Below, piece by piece: positions 22,791 to 33,951 of a stretch of 64,000 nucleotides of DNA. This DNA is from Talaromyces rugulosus (lineage: Eukaryota > Ascomycota > Eurotiomycetes > Eurotiales > Trichocomaceae), in assembly GCF_013368755.1 (NCBI RefSeq), contig NC_049563.1:1302001-1366000 (forward strand). Direction: 5' to 3'. Positions within the stretch are counted from its first letter, which is position 1. Every line of letters begins with the position of its first letter. Below the pieces are notes generated by a model. The model was not told where the DNA came from. It was given only the letters and a program-made list of their open reading frames with translations, and did no database searches. The translations under genes and the position numbers were made by a program.

Positions 22791-23917
22791 TTAGAGTCTT
22801 CCAGCATGGATCCCACCGCTAATGACTAGATTACTGCCGGTCGTATATAGCGATGCATCTGACAAAAAGTAGACAGCGGCACCTTTTAGATCTCTGCGGT
22901 CGGCCATTCTCCCCATCGGCACTGCATTCCTCATGACAGTCTCCAGCTCCGGGCGAGTTTTCCACTGACTGACTGACATGTCGGTAATGGTGTGGCCCGG
23001 GGAGATCATATTGACACGAATTCCCTTCGGCGCCAGCTCAACCGCTAGGCTGTGAAGAAGACCCTTGGCTGCACCCTTGGATGCCGAATAGGCTGTTAGT
23101 CCCTGACTCTCAACTCCGCTATCTGTCGCGATGCTCCCGATGAGAATAACGCTGCCCTTTGGTGTGTGATCATCGGGTCCCGGCCGGTTTTGTAGCATCG
23201 CTTTGACGGCTAGTTGTACAGTGAAAAAGAGTCCAACGCTCTGTATATTTGTTATTTGGAGGTTCACGAGATAGAAGTTGATCTACACGTACATTAACCA
23301 TTTGCAATCGAACCACCTCTTCCCATGTATGTTCGACAAATGTCTTTTCGACGCAGATTCCAGCGCAAGCTATCCTGTTGAAGCCTTAGTACTGCTACGT
23401 AAACCGTGCTCTGATACTAGAAAAAGAGAGAAAAAAGCCATCCTAACAAAATGAAAAAGGGAAACCTACACGCCATCAATCCTTCCAAAATCCGACAAGA
23501 TTTGGTCGAATGCTTTTGTCAATAGCGACTCTTGGGCGACATCGGCGCTACATGGTACGGCCTTTATGTTAACAATAGCCAAGAATGGATTTGTTTATAT
23601 TTATAGAATGTCACACCAGAAATATTTCACTTGTATCTTCTCGTGCATGCCTTGGATCTCTTGCAGTTCTGGATGGGGTATCTCCCGCTGACCGATTACC
23701 GCGACATGGCTACCGAACTCTGCGACGGCCTTGACCAAAGCGAGTCCAATACCATCTCCACCTCCTGAAAGACAATGAGCTTTAATTTGTAGCTGTTTAG
23801 AGGGTTGTACTTAACTGTGATTACCACCACTTTGTCGTGTAGACTGTGGAAATCTTGGAGGGAGCTAGTAGTTTTGTATGATTCGAGAGATCGTTGAAGA
23901 GCCGATTGAGAAGCCAT
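22791..23917 (-). pseudogene. Short-chain dehydrogenase/reductase with an apparent frame break
   Basis: Classical SDR fold of about 285 residues: cofactor motif GGGDGIGLAL, IACAGI (NAG-like), Ser in LIGSIA, the YSASK pair Tyr/Lys, and RVNMISPGHT. Exons read as 23816-23917, 23631-23764, 23470-23561, 23293-23374 and 22791-23240. The last four join cleanly. The first (ending KVVVIT) does not: every nearby GT donor falls in phase 0, whereas every usable acceptor before GGGDGIG needs phase 1. The sequence reads ACAGTTAAG where ACAGGTTAAG would splice in frame. Either one G has been lost, or a non-canonical site is used, or the assembly is wrong. The rest shows no stop codons, so any damage would be recent. 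Substrate is unknown. Confidence 0.6.
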
Positions 23918-24416
23918 TATTTACCCAATAGATTATGTTCCGGTCTAATTGGATTTAATAGTACAGGCGTATTCCGACCAATAAATTAGTTATTACCAGA
24001 AACTGTTGAAGTATGCGGCATCGGCTATATCGGATATTTCCGTTTTTGTTCATTCCAGTGATGCCACATATGTTCGGAGATAGACTGAGAGACTTTAAAT
24101 GTTCGTAAAAAGTCAATCCTTAAAATGTTTGTAAGGATTACAAATCGAGCGGAAATTTAGGTGGAAAGAAAGATGAACCCCTTAACGAGCCGGAACAGAT
24201 CCGATGATGCCGAGGAAGCCTGTCTAGACCACTTTTCAAATTAAGCCCTAGTGTCAAGTCTGCAGATTCAGCCCCCTCATTAATAAATGAGAGAGCAATG
24301 CAACTTATGGTCGATTTACGTTTGCATTATTCTTCATCGTGCGCCTTTCTCTACGCAACCCTCCATCAAAGCTCTCGGAGATCGAAAACACCCCAATATT
24401 CGAAACAGTGAGCATC
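23918..24416. other. Intergenic, divergent promoters
   Basis: Between the minus-strand dehydrogenase and the plus-strand SnoaL-like gene. An in-frame extension upstream of 24417 (from about 24339) is open but starts with a less convincing N-terminus, and is left as leader. Confidence 0.4.
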
Positions 24417-24866
24417 ATGGCATCCAGCCCAAAATACACAGCTCGAGAAGTGCTAGACGCCTTCTACAAGGCGGAAAGAGAGTATATGGCAGCCGCACCA
24501 GAAGACCGCGACTTTACCGGCATTGCAGCTACCTTATCCCCGAACGTTAGCATGGAGCAAACATCCGCTTTGCCGTACGCTGGAGTATACGTTGGCCCTG
24601 ATGGAATGCAGGACTGGACACGGCGCATGGCCGACTACTTTGACGTCGTCGACGTACAGAACCCTGAGATCTTCGAGCGTCCAGATTCGGACCGCATCGT
24701 AGTTCTATCGAATGTCCACTTCAAGGTACGCAGTACTGGCCAAGAGATGGACTTCCCGTTTTGCCAGGCAATCACGGTAGACCTGGTGCGAGGCGTGATT
24801 GTCGAACTGAGACCGTTTTACTGGGACGTCGCGGAGGTGAATAAGGCTTTGGGACATGGGCAGTGA
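24417..24866 (+). CDS. SnoaL/NTF2-like protein
   Basis: Single exon; ATG at 24417 gives 149 residues (MASSPKYTAREVLDAFYKAE). The layout of an N-terminal helix pair, a beta sheet (VVLSNVHFKVRSTGQEMDFP) and an end block (IVELRPFYWDVAEVNKAL) matches the cone-shaped alpha+beta barrel of SnoaL-like/NTF2-like proteins. In fungi these act as small isomerases or cyclases in secondary metabolism, or have unknown roles. FYWD in the last strand is common in the group. An in-frame upstream start would add 26 residues. The next genes are the shortened dehydrogenase and the aldehyde dehydrogenase; it may belong to either cluster or to neither. Confidence 0.72.
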   Translation: MASSPKYTAREVLDAFYKAEREYMAAAPEDRDFTGIAATLSPNVSMEQTSALPYAGVYVGPDGMQDWTRRMADYFDVVDVQNPEIFERPDSDRIVVLSNVHFKVRSTGQEMDFPFCQAITVDLVRGVIVELRPFYWDVAEVNKALGHGQ

Positions 24867-25702
24867 TGGGGCATATCTACATGTACAATATATTCTGGGG
24901 CGGCTAAACCAAACCTGTCACTGCTTTGGGGACTGATAAAAATTCACTAAGCGCTCAGTGAACATTATCTGCTGTTTATTGATTACAGTCAACTATCCAT
25001 CCTTTCTAGAGTTCAAAATATTAATTGATAGAGATGAGTGATTACCTGTTGGATACGCGAGACACCCAGGCTAGAACCTATGTTACTAATTTCGGTATAA
25101 ATGGCGAAACTAGCATGTTTCATGGTTAAATTAGTTCAGTCGGGACTAAATGTGATTTTTCTATACTGATCATGTAGTGAGGGCGACTAAATTTACACAT
25201 TAACTGTATTTAGAGAAAATGGCACATGTGGAGTCATTGACAATGCGAAACAGTACATTTTCTCTCATGATTCTTCGTTAGTTATTTAAACATATCAGAA
25301 TTAGACACCCATAGGTTTTGAAACCACAGGACGACATGCGGGGAAATAGTGAGTATTGTTACTCCTTGAACAAATATAGAACCGGCTATATCTTGTTCGG
25401 ATATACGGGGTATAGAAATTGGAGTCTCGAGAATATGTACGGGCATCGGCTTCTGCCGGTCCTCCCGCGGCAGTACTCCGTATGGTCAATGAACCCACGT
25501 AATTGTGGGCTGTTTAGAAGTCAAGCCCCAAGATTAATCGAGAACATGTTAATATAAAGTAATAGTGTACGGATTGACAATAAAACAAAGTGTTGTTTTT
25601 CTGAAAGAATAGTCACGCTGTTGCACAAAATACACTACAGCGTTTTCGCCTCCTCTTTTCAACCACTTTGGACCATCTAAGCGACCAAGAAAAATCCAGG
25701 AA
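24867..25702. promoter_or_regulatory. Upstream region of the aldehyde dehydrogenase
   Basis: AT-rich 3' flank of the SnoaL-like gene, followed by the aldehyde dehydrogenase promoter. It contains CCGCGG at 25465-25470, 233 bp before the start codon. Small open frames at 25318-25557 (plus) and 25301-25498 (minus) look like chance. Confidence 0.5.
25465..25470. promoter_or_regulatory. CCGCGG site upstream of aldehyde dehydrogenase
   Basis: Everted CCG-CGG triplets with no spacer, a form of site that Zn2Cys6 dimers can bind. The same hexamer occurs upstream of the other structural genes in this cluster. Confidence 0.45.
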
Positions 25703-27142
25703 ATGGGCATCCCATTTGACGGCAATTCCCCTGTTCCATTATGGATTGATGGTACACAGCGAGTCACAAAGACTACCTTTGACGTGATTTCACCGGTCAA
25801 CCAGCAGGTTTTGTGGAAAGCCTCTGCGGCTGACGACAATGACGTGCACGACGCGATTGTGTCTGCTGCTGCTGCCTTTGAGACATGGCGATGGAAAAAG
25901 CCCCAGGAGCGTCGAGACATTTTCCTACGTGCTTACCAGCTTTTGAAGGAGCGTCGTGACGAGAGCCAAGCATATAGCACCACAGAGACGGGAGTCCCTG
26001 TGGTGCCGTTCGGGTTTGAATACGGCACTGCGATAGACATGTGCCTCCAGCTAGCTGGACTGACCGCCAATTACGGTACTATAGTAGACCCTGACGAGAA
26101 GAACACTAGTGCAGCATTTATCAGTCAGCCGTATGGCGTGGTGCTGGGTATTGCGCCCTGGAACGCGCCTCATACCCTTGGCATGAGAGCCTGTCTTTTC
26201 CCCCTTGCTGCTGGAAATACGGTCATTCTGAAAGGCCCTGAACTAGCTCCAGCGACTTACTGGCATTTTGTCTCCATTCTGCATGAAGCTGGCCTTCCAG
26301 CTGGCTGCCTGAATACCATATATCATCGACCTGATGATGCTGCTGCGATCACTCGCCAGTTGATAGCGCATCCTGCTATCCGAAAGGTCAATTTTACTGG
26401 CAGCACCACAGTAGGGTCTATTATTGCTGGGATGTGTGGACAGTACCTGAAACCCTGTCTGCTTGAGCTCGGTGGGAAAAGTGCAGCCATCATCTGCGCG
26501 GATGCAGATCTTGGATTGGCAGCGGAGCAGTGCGCCCTGGGAGCCTTCAACCATGCAGGTCAAGTATGCATGAGCACAGAGCGCATCATTGTCAATGTCA
26601 GTGTCGTCAACAACTTCCGCACAGCTTTGAAGGCGGCGATAGATCGTTTCTTTAGCCCTGACAATCTTGCACCCATACTCATCAACGAGAAATCCGCAGT
26701 AAAAGTACGAGCACTTCTTAGTGATGCAGTTAATAAAGGGGCTAGTGTTTTGCATGGCTCTTTGTCAGATGCAAATGGCGGGAACAATCGCCTACGACCT
26801 GTGGTTCTTGAGGACGTCAAGCCAGGCATGAACATCTACCATGAAGAATCTTTCGGCCCCGCCGTGTCGTTATACACAGTTGCAGATGATGAGCAGGCGT
26901 TGCAGCTAGCCAACGATACTGCATATGGCCTAACTGCAGCGGTGTTTACGGAAGATCTGCGAAGAGGATTGAAGTTTGCGAAACAACTAGAGACGGGGGC
27001 AGTGCATATCAACAATATGACCATCCACGACGAGTTGTCTCTTCCTCATGGTGGTGTTGGGGATAGTGGGTTTGGCCGTTTTAATGCGTCGGACGGTCTG
27101 AGAGAATGGTTTAGGACGAAAGCGATTACCTGGCGAGACTGA
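25703..27142 (+). CDS. Aldehyde dehydrogenase, salicylaldehyde/vanillin-type
   Basis: Single exon of 479 residues. NAD(P)-dependent oxidation of an aldehyde to an acid. Motifs in order: APWNAPHT (cofactor region), NFTGSTTVGS, general-base Glu255 in LELGGKS, nucleophile Cys289 in FNHAGQVCMSTERI, and ESFGPAVS. The length and the QVCMSTERI block fit the salicylaldehyde/vanillin dehydrogenase branch of the ALDH family, which acts on hydroxybenzaldehydes. Given the nearby alcohol dehydrogenase and gentisate dioxygenase, I infer that it makes a hydroxybenzoate that enters the gentisate route. ATG at 25703 is the first in frame. CCGCGG lies 233 bp upstream. Confidence 0.92.
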   Translation: MGIPFDGNSPVPLWIDGTQRVTKTTFDVISPVNQQVLWKASAADDNDVHDAIVSAAAAFETWRWKKPQERRDIFLRAYQLLKERRDESQAYSTTETGVPVVPFGFEYGTAIDMCLQLAGLTANYGTIVDPDEKNTSAAFISQPYGVVLGIAPWNAPHTLGMRACLFPLAAGNTVILKGPELAPATYWHFVSILHEAGLPAGCLNTIYHRPDDAAAITRQLIAHPAIRKVNFTGSTTVGSIIAGMCGQYLKPCLLELGGKSAAIICADADLGLAAEQCALGAFNHAGQVCMSTERIIVNVSVVNNFRTALKAAIDRFFSPDNLAPILINEKSAVKVRALLSDAVNKGASVLHGSLSDANGGNNRLRPVVLEDVKPGMNIYHEESFGPAVSLYTVADDEQALQLANDTAYGLTAAVFTEDLRRGLKFAKQLETGAVHINNMTIHDELSLPHGGVGDSGFGRFNASDGLREWFRTKAITWRD

Positions 27143-27692
27143 CCATGTATTTATTTCGGGCAAAAGTAGTACCTGTAACATTTGAGATTCCACCATATTG
27201 ATAAACACAGTCAAATATATGGGAGATGAAAATTCCTTTTAATCCTTAGGCGGAGAGCTGCTCGGCATCAATTATGGCGAGTTTATACTTTTTAGTAAGA
27301 TAGTATTTCGTACTTGTATGAAGTCTATTAGAAATTATTTCCCATCGGGTTATAGGCTATAAAGGTCCTGCGTAACCAGCTACAGTTCTAAAGCACCGTC
27401 GAGTCGAACAAAACCTAGTCCTAACTCGTCAAGAAAATTTGATTTCATTCTCGCTAAAAAGGAATCAATGAGAGATGTATCTGCTTATTCGTTACTTTAT
27501 TTCCATGCGTTCTATAAGAATTTTTGGAATATACGCCGGGGCATTCTAATATGAGTGCCGTCCGACAACATACATCCAAAGAAAACCCTAAGCCTAGACC
27601 TGTAGGACCTTCCCGATTAAGTAATTGACATTTGATCGCCTACCAAAATTTCTGAAATTAGATATGGTACAATAAATGTCTTCCGATTTTAA
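27143..27692. other. Intergenic, convergent gene ends
   Basis: 3' flanks of the aldehyde dehydrogenase and the alcohol dehydrogenase. AT-rich; nothing else seen. Confidence 0.6.
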
Positions 27693-29016
27693 TTATGAAA
27701 TTTTTAGAACTGCTCTTCCCGCTACTGTCGCATGTTCCAACTTCTTCATAACATCAGGTAATTCTGAAAATTCGTAGACCTGAACCGTCGGTCTTACCTT
27801 GCCCTGAAGCACGAGATCCATCAACGATGACATATGTGATTTGTTACCCACAGTTGACCCGATGATTCGCAGGCCTCGGACCAACATCTCGAAAGGGTTG
27901 ACTGCGAGCCGGTATGACGCCGGTGGAATGCCTACACAGACGAGTTTCCCTAGACTCCGTACCATTGCTAAAGCGCTGCCATAAGCCGACGGCGCGCCTG
28001 TGATACATAGAACGGCGTGTGCTCCAATGCCTCCTGTGACAGAGCGTACATCATCCACCAGAGATGTGCCACTTTTCCGAAAATCGAAGAAGTGGCGGGC
28101 CCCGGATTCCCTACAAATGGCCTCCTTGTCCGGACCTGAGTCAATTGCGATGACCTGCAAGCCCATACTGTCCGCAATCTGGACTCCTAAATGGCCTAAT
28201 CCACCGCCGGCTCCGGGAATGACGACGAAATCGCCGACATGGAGGTCGGCTCGCACAAGAGCGCCGTACATAGTGATGCCTCCGCAGAGTAGTGGTGCGG
28301 CTATTGTCGCCGGAATTTCGGTAGGGATATCAAACACGTAGTCGGCGTCGGCTAGGCAGTATTCTTGAGTGTTTGTTAGCGTAGCCACAGGGTAAGAGTA
28401 GCGAAAAGAGATATACCTTGGAAGGTCCCCGATACATTCTATTTGTCATAAGTAGCCAGCCAATCTTGGATTGATGGAGGACTTACTCTTCCTGAGTTAT
28501 CTTGGTGTGGACAGTGAGTATAGTCCACTTTGCAAATTTCGCATTTGCCACAAGCGCGATGAAGCCATCTAGACCTTTTATCAACACTATCAAGTTTATT
28601 TTACGTTGGAGTCAACAAACATACGACACTCCGACCCTTCTGTTCAGAAGATCCTCGGAGACATTAGGTCCAACTAAAGCACTCAACAGTCAGACTCATC
28701 TGCTAGATACATACATCTGTTGAAGTAGAACCAAGGGATCTCCCACCTGCAACGATAGTCCCCACACCTTCATGCCCGGCAATGTGAGTCGTCATTGGCG
28801 TATTCCCGTAAATCGAATGATGATCTGAATGGCTTTATCGATGTCAGACTTGTCCTCGCGGCGTATTTGTCATACTCACCATACCCCAGACACTTCGAGC
28901 TTAACTAGCACCTCACCTGGACCCGTTGTGGGCACTTCGATATTCCGGAATTCTATAGTCGCCTCCGGGCCAGGTGTTTGCACCCAGGCGCATAGTTGCT
29001 TCTGCGGGAGACTCAT
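27693..29016 (-). CDS. Zinc-dependent alcohol dehydrogenase (MDR/Adh1-type)
   Basis: Six exons: 28880-29016, 28747-28832, 28625-28673, 28487-28568, 28417-28438 (only 22 nt) and 27693-28363, giving 348 residues, the usual size. Catalytic zinc ligands: Cys in SGVCHSDHHS and His in AGHEGVGTIV. The structural zinc is held by the four Cys of CGKCEICKVDYTHC. NAD-binding motif: GAGGGLGHLGVQ. I chose the start MSLPQKQ at 29016. A further in-frame exon, 29106-29240, begins MHLRDVPEYPAECF and would make a 395-residue protein; it does not look like the family and it contains a CCGCGG site, so I treat it as leader. Likely role: oxidise an aromatic alcohol to the aldehyde used by the neighbouring dehydrogenase. 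Confidence 0.9.
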
Positions 29017-29561
29017 TGGATGCTAGAGGTATGAAAAATTCAATGTTAGAACGAATGGCCTGTTTCTACCACGAATAATGGTGAATTCTTATAGATGTAT
29101 CTTACCTGCCTTATGACTTTCACTTCATAACTTTCGACCTCCCGGCTTGCAGCCTCGATTGGCTCACGGGTGAATGGGTATATGCGCATATCCGAAGGAA
29201 AACATTCCGCGGGATATTCGGGAACGTCCCGCAGGTGCATGGTCGTTGCTTTTGTATGGTGAAACAAAATATAGCAATCTATTTATTTCCTGGTTGTGGC
29301 AATCAGGTTTACTAATGACTGAAATTATTATTTGTCATTATATCGAGTAGTAGCTATGGCCAGTAGTAGCTCGTCGTTGCTCGCTGCCGTTGCTGGGAGT
29401 TCATTGCACGTAGATCGGAAGGCCTCTAGGTGGGAGGAGTCCGGTTATAGTCTCTAAAGTCAAAACTGTAGTGAAAGGAGTTACCGTATACGTGCAATAC
29501 GAAATTAATAATATCTGGTCTTCTCTATCGTTATCAATAATAACTAGCCCATTCAATCAAA
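29017..29561. promoter_or_regulatory. Upstream region of the alcohol dehydrogenase
   Basis: Includes a possible leader exon (29106-29240, minus strand) and CCGCGG at 29207-29212. The distal part, to 29561, is the 3' flank of the regulator gene. Nothing else is seen. Confidence 0.5.
29207..29212. promoter_or_regulatory. CCGCGG site upstream of alcohol dehydrogenase
   Basis: Same hexamer as the other sites in the cluster, 191 bp before the chosen start codon. Confidence 0.4.
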
Positions 29562-32305
29562 TTAGAAATTTCGACCTTGCAAAAAGTCATCCGTAACATC
29601 AAACAACTCATTAGCCATAAAGTCAAAGTCCAGAAACGACAGATTCTGGTCTGCAATTTGCTCGTCTGGAACCGAGTTGTCTTGATGATAATCATTCGAT
29701 TGGGTAAACATGGTTGTATTTTGAATAATAACTTGGTTGCTGTTTGATTCTATCACGCAGGAGAACGTATTAGTTAAATGGTTTGAGTTTTGATCATCCC
29801 CAAAAGAGAAGAGAGAAAATAATACCCATGAGATTCCATGCATCTGCTAACCTCTGCAAACACCGACAACACTTGTCAATTGTCCGATTGCCCTCATCCA
29901 GCCGCCGCAGTGGTCCTATACAGCTAATGAATGTTTGCTTCATCAAATCCGGGGAGCTACTTGGTATCCAAAGGTTGAGAAAGTCGGAACGTTTCGTAAG
30001 TAAGAAGATGGTAAATAATACTAAGGCTGCATCGAACGCTACGTGAAGCGCGTCAATAACCGATGACATGGTCATTTGAAAAGAAAAGAAAACAAAGCAA
30101 AAATACGTACTGTAATAAAGGGTAAACCACCATGCTCCCAACAAACCCCGCCTCACCAAATCGGATTCCACGACAGTGATGACGATGTTAATTATCTCAC
30201 TTCCAGAGTCGGTAGCAATTTGCATCGTACTCCAGGCGACATCTTGCAAGGCCAGGACATCCTGGCCCCTCGCGTTGAGGTCGTCAAGCGAGTCACAAAG
30301 TCGAACTAGAACTACGCGATGGATAAGAAGCCGGATATTGTGATACCGCAGGGTCAGGATGGTCCGGAATCGGTCGATAGTTGGGTCCTTTCCAAGCTGG
30401 GATGTGCAATTCTGCGCTCGGATGAGCCCCAAATGTTTGGGTAATTGTTCAGTCCACTCCTCGAGTAAATGACGCATACGTAGCACACGGGTTATCAGCT
30501 CGTAGTTGAGAATTTTGTCTTCGCTGCCCAAATTTCCTTCGTAGAGGAGATCGATAGCGTTTCCTAGAATGGAATAAAGGCGACTATAGATGGCCGTAGA
30601 GTAACCACGATCAATATTTCACATTTTCCGCAGTTGGAAATGCATATGTAGATAAGTACTTACATCGTAGCATTGAAAAAGTCAGTGCTATATCGGCATC
30701 GATGGCGTGCCTCGATCACGCGTTCGCGCGGTTCAATTAGATCAAAATAGATAGGTAGTTCGAGTCTAGAATAATTCTCTGGGATCGAGGCAGGACGGCC
30801 AAATGTCATACTCAGAGTTCTAGTATTAAAACATGGTAAGATTTTGACTCCGTGTTTCTACTAGACAACGTACCGGTCAAGGACAATACAGCCAAACCAT
30901 GTCCGCTTGCGAATCTCACGCTCAATAGAGGGAAATCGCTTGGATGCTTCTGCCGAATGTAGCCCGAGTTGTAAAGCCACTTTAACGGCAAGCCCATGTG
31001 TTGCCCAGGTTTGAATAGATGACTTTGTACCTTGCATGTACTGACTGACTAGAAGCAGATACTGAACTACTCGATAATTAACACCATGAAAAAATCAGAA
31101 TCACCGGATGATTCCCATATTGAGAGCACAACTGACCAATTTCTAGGCTTGCCCCATTCATCACATACTCCGCACAAAGTCCGTTAGCGCGGCGATAAAA
31201 TCTTTCTGATTGTGTTTGACGCTTGTCGACTTGGCCTATCTGCAGCACCGTCGTGTGCGTGGCCAAGGCGAGTACCATATTAAGGACCCCAAGCCATGTG
31301 CGCCGTGTAGTCGCGTTGCTATGTTTTAGCTTTGCATATGTTTCACGAAACGTCTCTTCATGGAGATAGGGAAATAGCAATCCTGTGTTGGCAAAGTACT
31401 GGTCGATCAGAGCTGACGTCTCCTGGTCCGGTGGCAGATAGAAGACTGACGACGTCGATACATTGTCTTCTTGATGATCCTCTGCCACCCATGGTGCTGC
31501 ACGGGGAACCGGCGAATTTGGACGCGAGACTCTCGCGATGTGAAACTCTGGTAGCGTGGTGGTCTGTTGGTTGCCTGGTGATAACCGGCCTCGGGTACGT
31601 GACACACGTTTCAACGCCCGAGACAGATCTGACGTGAAGGCGATATTGGATGACGGGCCTACAGGATACATGAAAGCTTCGTCAAATTGTTGAATTACTA
31701 TCCCGAACAACAAGAAAACATACCAAAGTAGGCGCGATCTTCCTCATCGGAAAAAACAAAATGCCCCATTCCATCCGTGGGATCATCCGATCCCATAGAG
31801 CCTGTTAGAGGATCATCACTTGTGGAAATGAGGTTAGGAGTGTTAGAATTGCGATCATTATGCTCGGTCGTGTTTCCAGTGTTCCATGGTTTCATGGAAG
31901 AGCTCTGGACATTTACTGAACCCTCATCAAACAGAGACTCGAGCTGATTTAGACGATCTTCAATCTCTTGAAAGTGTCTACGGTAGTCAAACTGCTTAGC
32001 AGGACGTTAATTCAGGGATCTAAGGATGATTGCTTTACTCTTTTCCGATCAAAACGGTCTGATTGGACTGCCCAGATAAGGCATATTGGCACGTCAGCCC
32101 TAACTCTGTACAGGTGCTGCATTTCGGTCGCTGGCCACTGCACTACTCCCGTTCTTGTTTAGTACAGTATCAAAAGAAATGGGGAAAGCAACCATACGCG
32201 AGATTTCCGTGTTCGACAAGAGATACATGCCTGGGTGACCCGGCGTCGTTTCGGTTGCTGCTCCTGTTGCCGCTCAGGCGGAGTCGCCCGGGAATTCGGG
32301 AGCAT
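29562..32305 (-). CDS. Zn2Cys6 transcription factor, probable regulator of the aromatic-catabolic cluster
   Basis: Several exons. The first, 32198-32305, starts MLPNSRATPPERQQEQQPKR and ends in the cluster; the second starts at 32142. Together they give the binuclear zinc cluster: CISC then CSGQRPKCSTC then Cys (spacing CX2CX6CX6CX2CX6C). A coiled coil follows (FQEIEDRLNQLESL). The middle homology (fungal_trans) domain is clear: NTGLLFPYLHEETFRETY, VALQLGLHSAEASKRFPSIE, REIRKRTWFGCIVLDR, TFGRPASIPENY. The C-terminus is acidic (FLDFDFMANELFDVTDDFLQ), a plausible activation region. The junction between exon 2 and the coiled coil, near 31990-32080, is uncertain. By position, the protein most likely controls the flanking ADH, ALDH, dioxygenase, hydrolase, oxidoreductase and transporter genes. 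Confidence 0.85.
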
Positions 32306-32789
32306 TGCGCTTGGGAACTATTTTCACTTCTTTCCCGAAATAGCCTATAGAAGCCTATACAAAGCCAACGTATAGATTTCGCTTGATGGATGTTGCAGAA
32401 GGAGGGGAAGTTAGCTAAAATTCCAAACCCGCCGGAAAGAAGCCGATAGTTCCGGGAGAACGTGTCCGGCGGTACGAGATTTACGAGGTCCAAGCCCAAG
32501 ACCTCTTGAAAGTTTCTTTTTTTTTTTGAAGATTGTATTGGTCAATCAGTCTTTTATTCTTCAATTTTAGCATCTAGGGGCTCGTAATATATAAAATACA
32601 ATCGTACTAGTAACATAACACGATTAGATATAGGTTGACAAATGCAAGGTTGTTTCTTTATAACTTGTTTCTAGCAATGTAGAAATAGAGTACAATCTTA
32701 TACAGATAACTTGAAGTTACCCACCTGATTAGAGCTAAGTGTCAGTCATAATATCCTGCCCCTCGTCCTTCCATTCAACTTGCATTATC
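32306..32789. other. Upstream region of the regulator, 3' flank of the dioxygenase
   Basis: Promoter of the Zn2Cys6 gene, with CCGCCGG and CCGGCGG near 32430 and 32470 but no CCGCGG. A T-rich run lies near 32516. The distal half is the AT-rich 3' flank of the dioxygenase gene. Confidence 0.5.
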
Positions 32790-33951
32790 TCAATCAGACA
32801 CCAAAGTTTCAACATCGACACCGTCCACACGGTAGAATCCGAGTGCATTCAGCATCGGTTTGTCGTGGAAGCGGTATAGATAAACCTGCTCTCCTTTCAA
32901 GTCTGCAAAATGCTGATATCGCTGCCAGGATGGAATGCAAAAAGTATCCCCGGGTCCCCAGGTAATACGGTTATTCTCTCCAATGATAGAATATCCCCGC
33001 CCTGACACAACATGGTAGACTGATGATGCTGTTTCTCGGATTCCCGGTGAACTTGTTCCTGCGTTGAGTCTCTCGGCGGATCCACCTAAAACTTTGGAGA
33101 CTGGGTATCCCAACTATTAGTTACTTCTTTCACCTTAAATCTGAACAGATGATACTCAAACATACCCTGTCGCCCGTCGCTCTTCAAGTAATCTTTGGAT
33201 GCCCAATTTCCCGGAATCTTGTCAAGAGCCTGCTTCATCTTCACCCAAGGGAACACAATGGGGGAGGTGTTGGAATCCACGTCGTCGGCCGGGTATCGTA
33301 GTTGCTGATAATGCTCAACGAAGTGGACGGGAAAATGTCGGAAATTGGGTAGATCGAGTCCGTCCAGCCATATCATCGGCCCTGACCCATCTTTCCCGTG
33401 GTCGTGCCAGTTCCAGCGTGGTGTTAAAATTACGTCGCCACGCTGCATGGTGATGCGCTGCCCTTGTACCGCAGTAAAACCGCCATGGCCTTCTATGATG
33501 AACCTCATGGCGAATGCAGTGTGTCGATGCGCTCTTGCAACCTCATTAGGCATCACTAGTTGTAGTCCTGCATAGAGAGTATCGGTGGTATAGGGGGCAT
33601 CTGCATGAAACCATTGCCTATTAGCTGTCATATCAAACACAGCGCTTTGTCAATAAATATCCTACCTCGAGCAGGATTCACCAACATCAACACCCTCCGC
33701 TCGGCCTGGCTTTCACCAACCAGCTCACCAGCTTTCAACAGACTGGGTCGGATCAGGTTATAACGCCAGATGTGTGGCACACAGCTAGGATTTGGCAAAG
33801 GCGGGTTCAGTTTAGCCATTTGCGTCCATAGGGGCTTAGTCTGAAGTTTCTCGAGTGATAAGGTTAACTCATCAGATGAATTTATTCCACTGACGGTTTC
33901 CGGCCTCTCGGGGGCCACCGGGTTCGTGACAATCTCTGTTTCGGTAGCCAT
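32790..33951 (-). CDS. Gentisate 1,2-dioxygenase
   Basis: Three exons, 33666-33951, 33166-33624 and 32790-33100, give 351 residues, the usual length. The enzyme is a bicupin Fe(II) dioxygenase that opens gentisate (2,5-dihydroxybenzoate) to maleylpyruvate. The first cupin has His128 and His130 in [13 protein letters not shown], then [15 protein letters not shown], and DGLDLPNF, all family signatures. The second, less conserved cupin has [16 protein letters not shown] and [18 protein letters not shown]. The last intron uses the acceptor CCCAG at 33101-33105, not the nearer AATAG, because only this keeps the frame ([18 protein letters not shown]). The gene diverges from the hydrolase with which it forms the core of the pathway. 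Confidence 0.93.

Noticed and set aside
33101..33165. Frameshift in the gentisate dioxygenase
   Set aside because: It appeared with the acceptor AATAG; the next acceptor, CCCAG, gives the conserved VSKVLGG block in frame.
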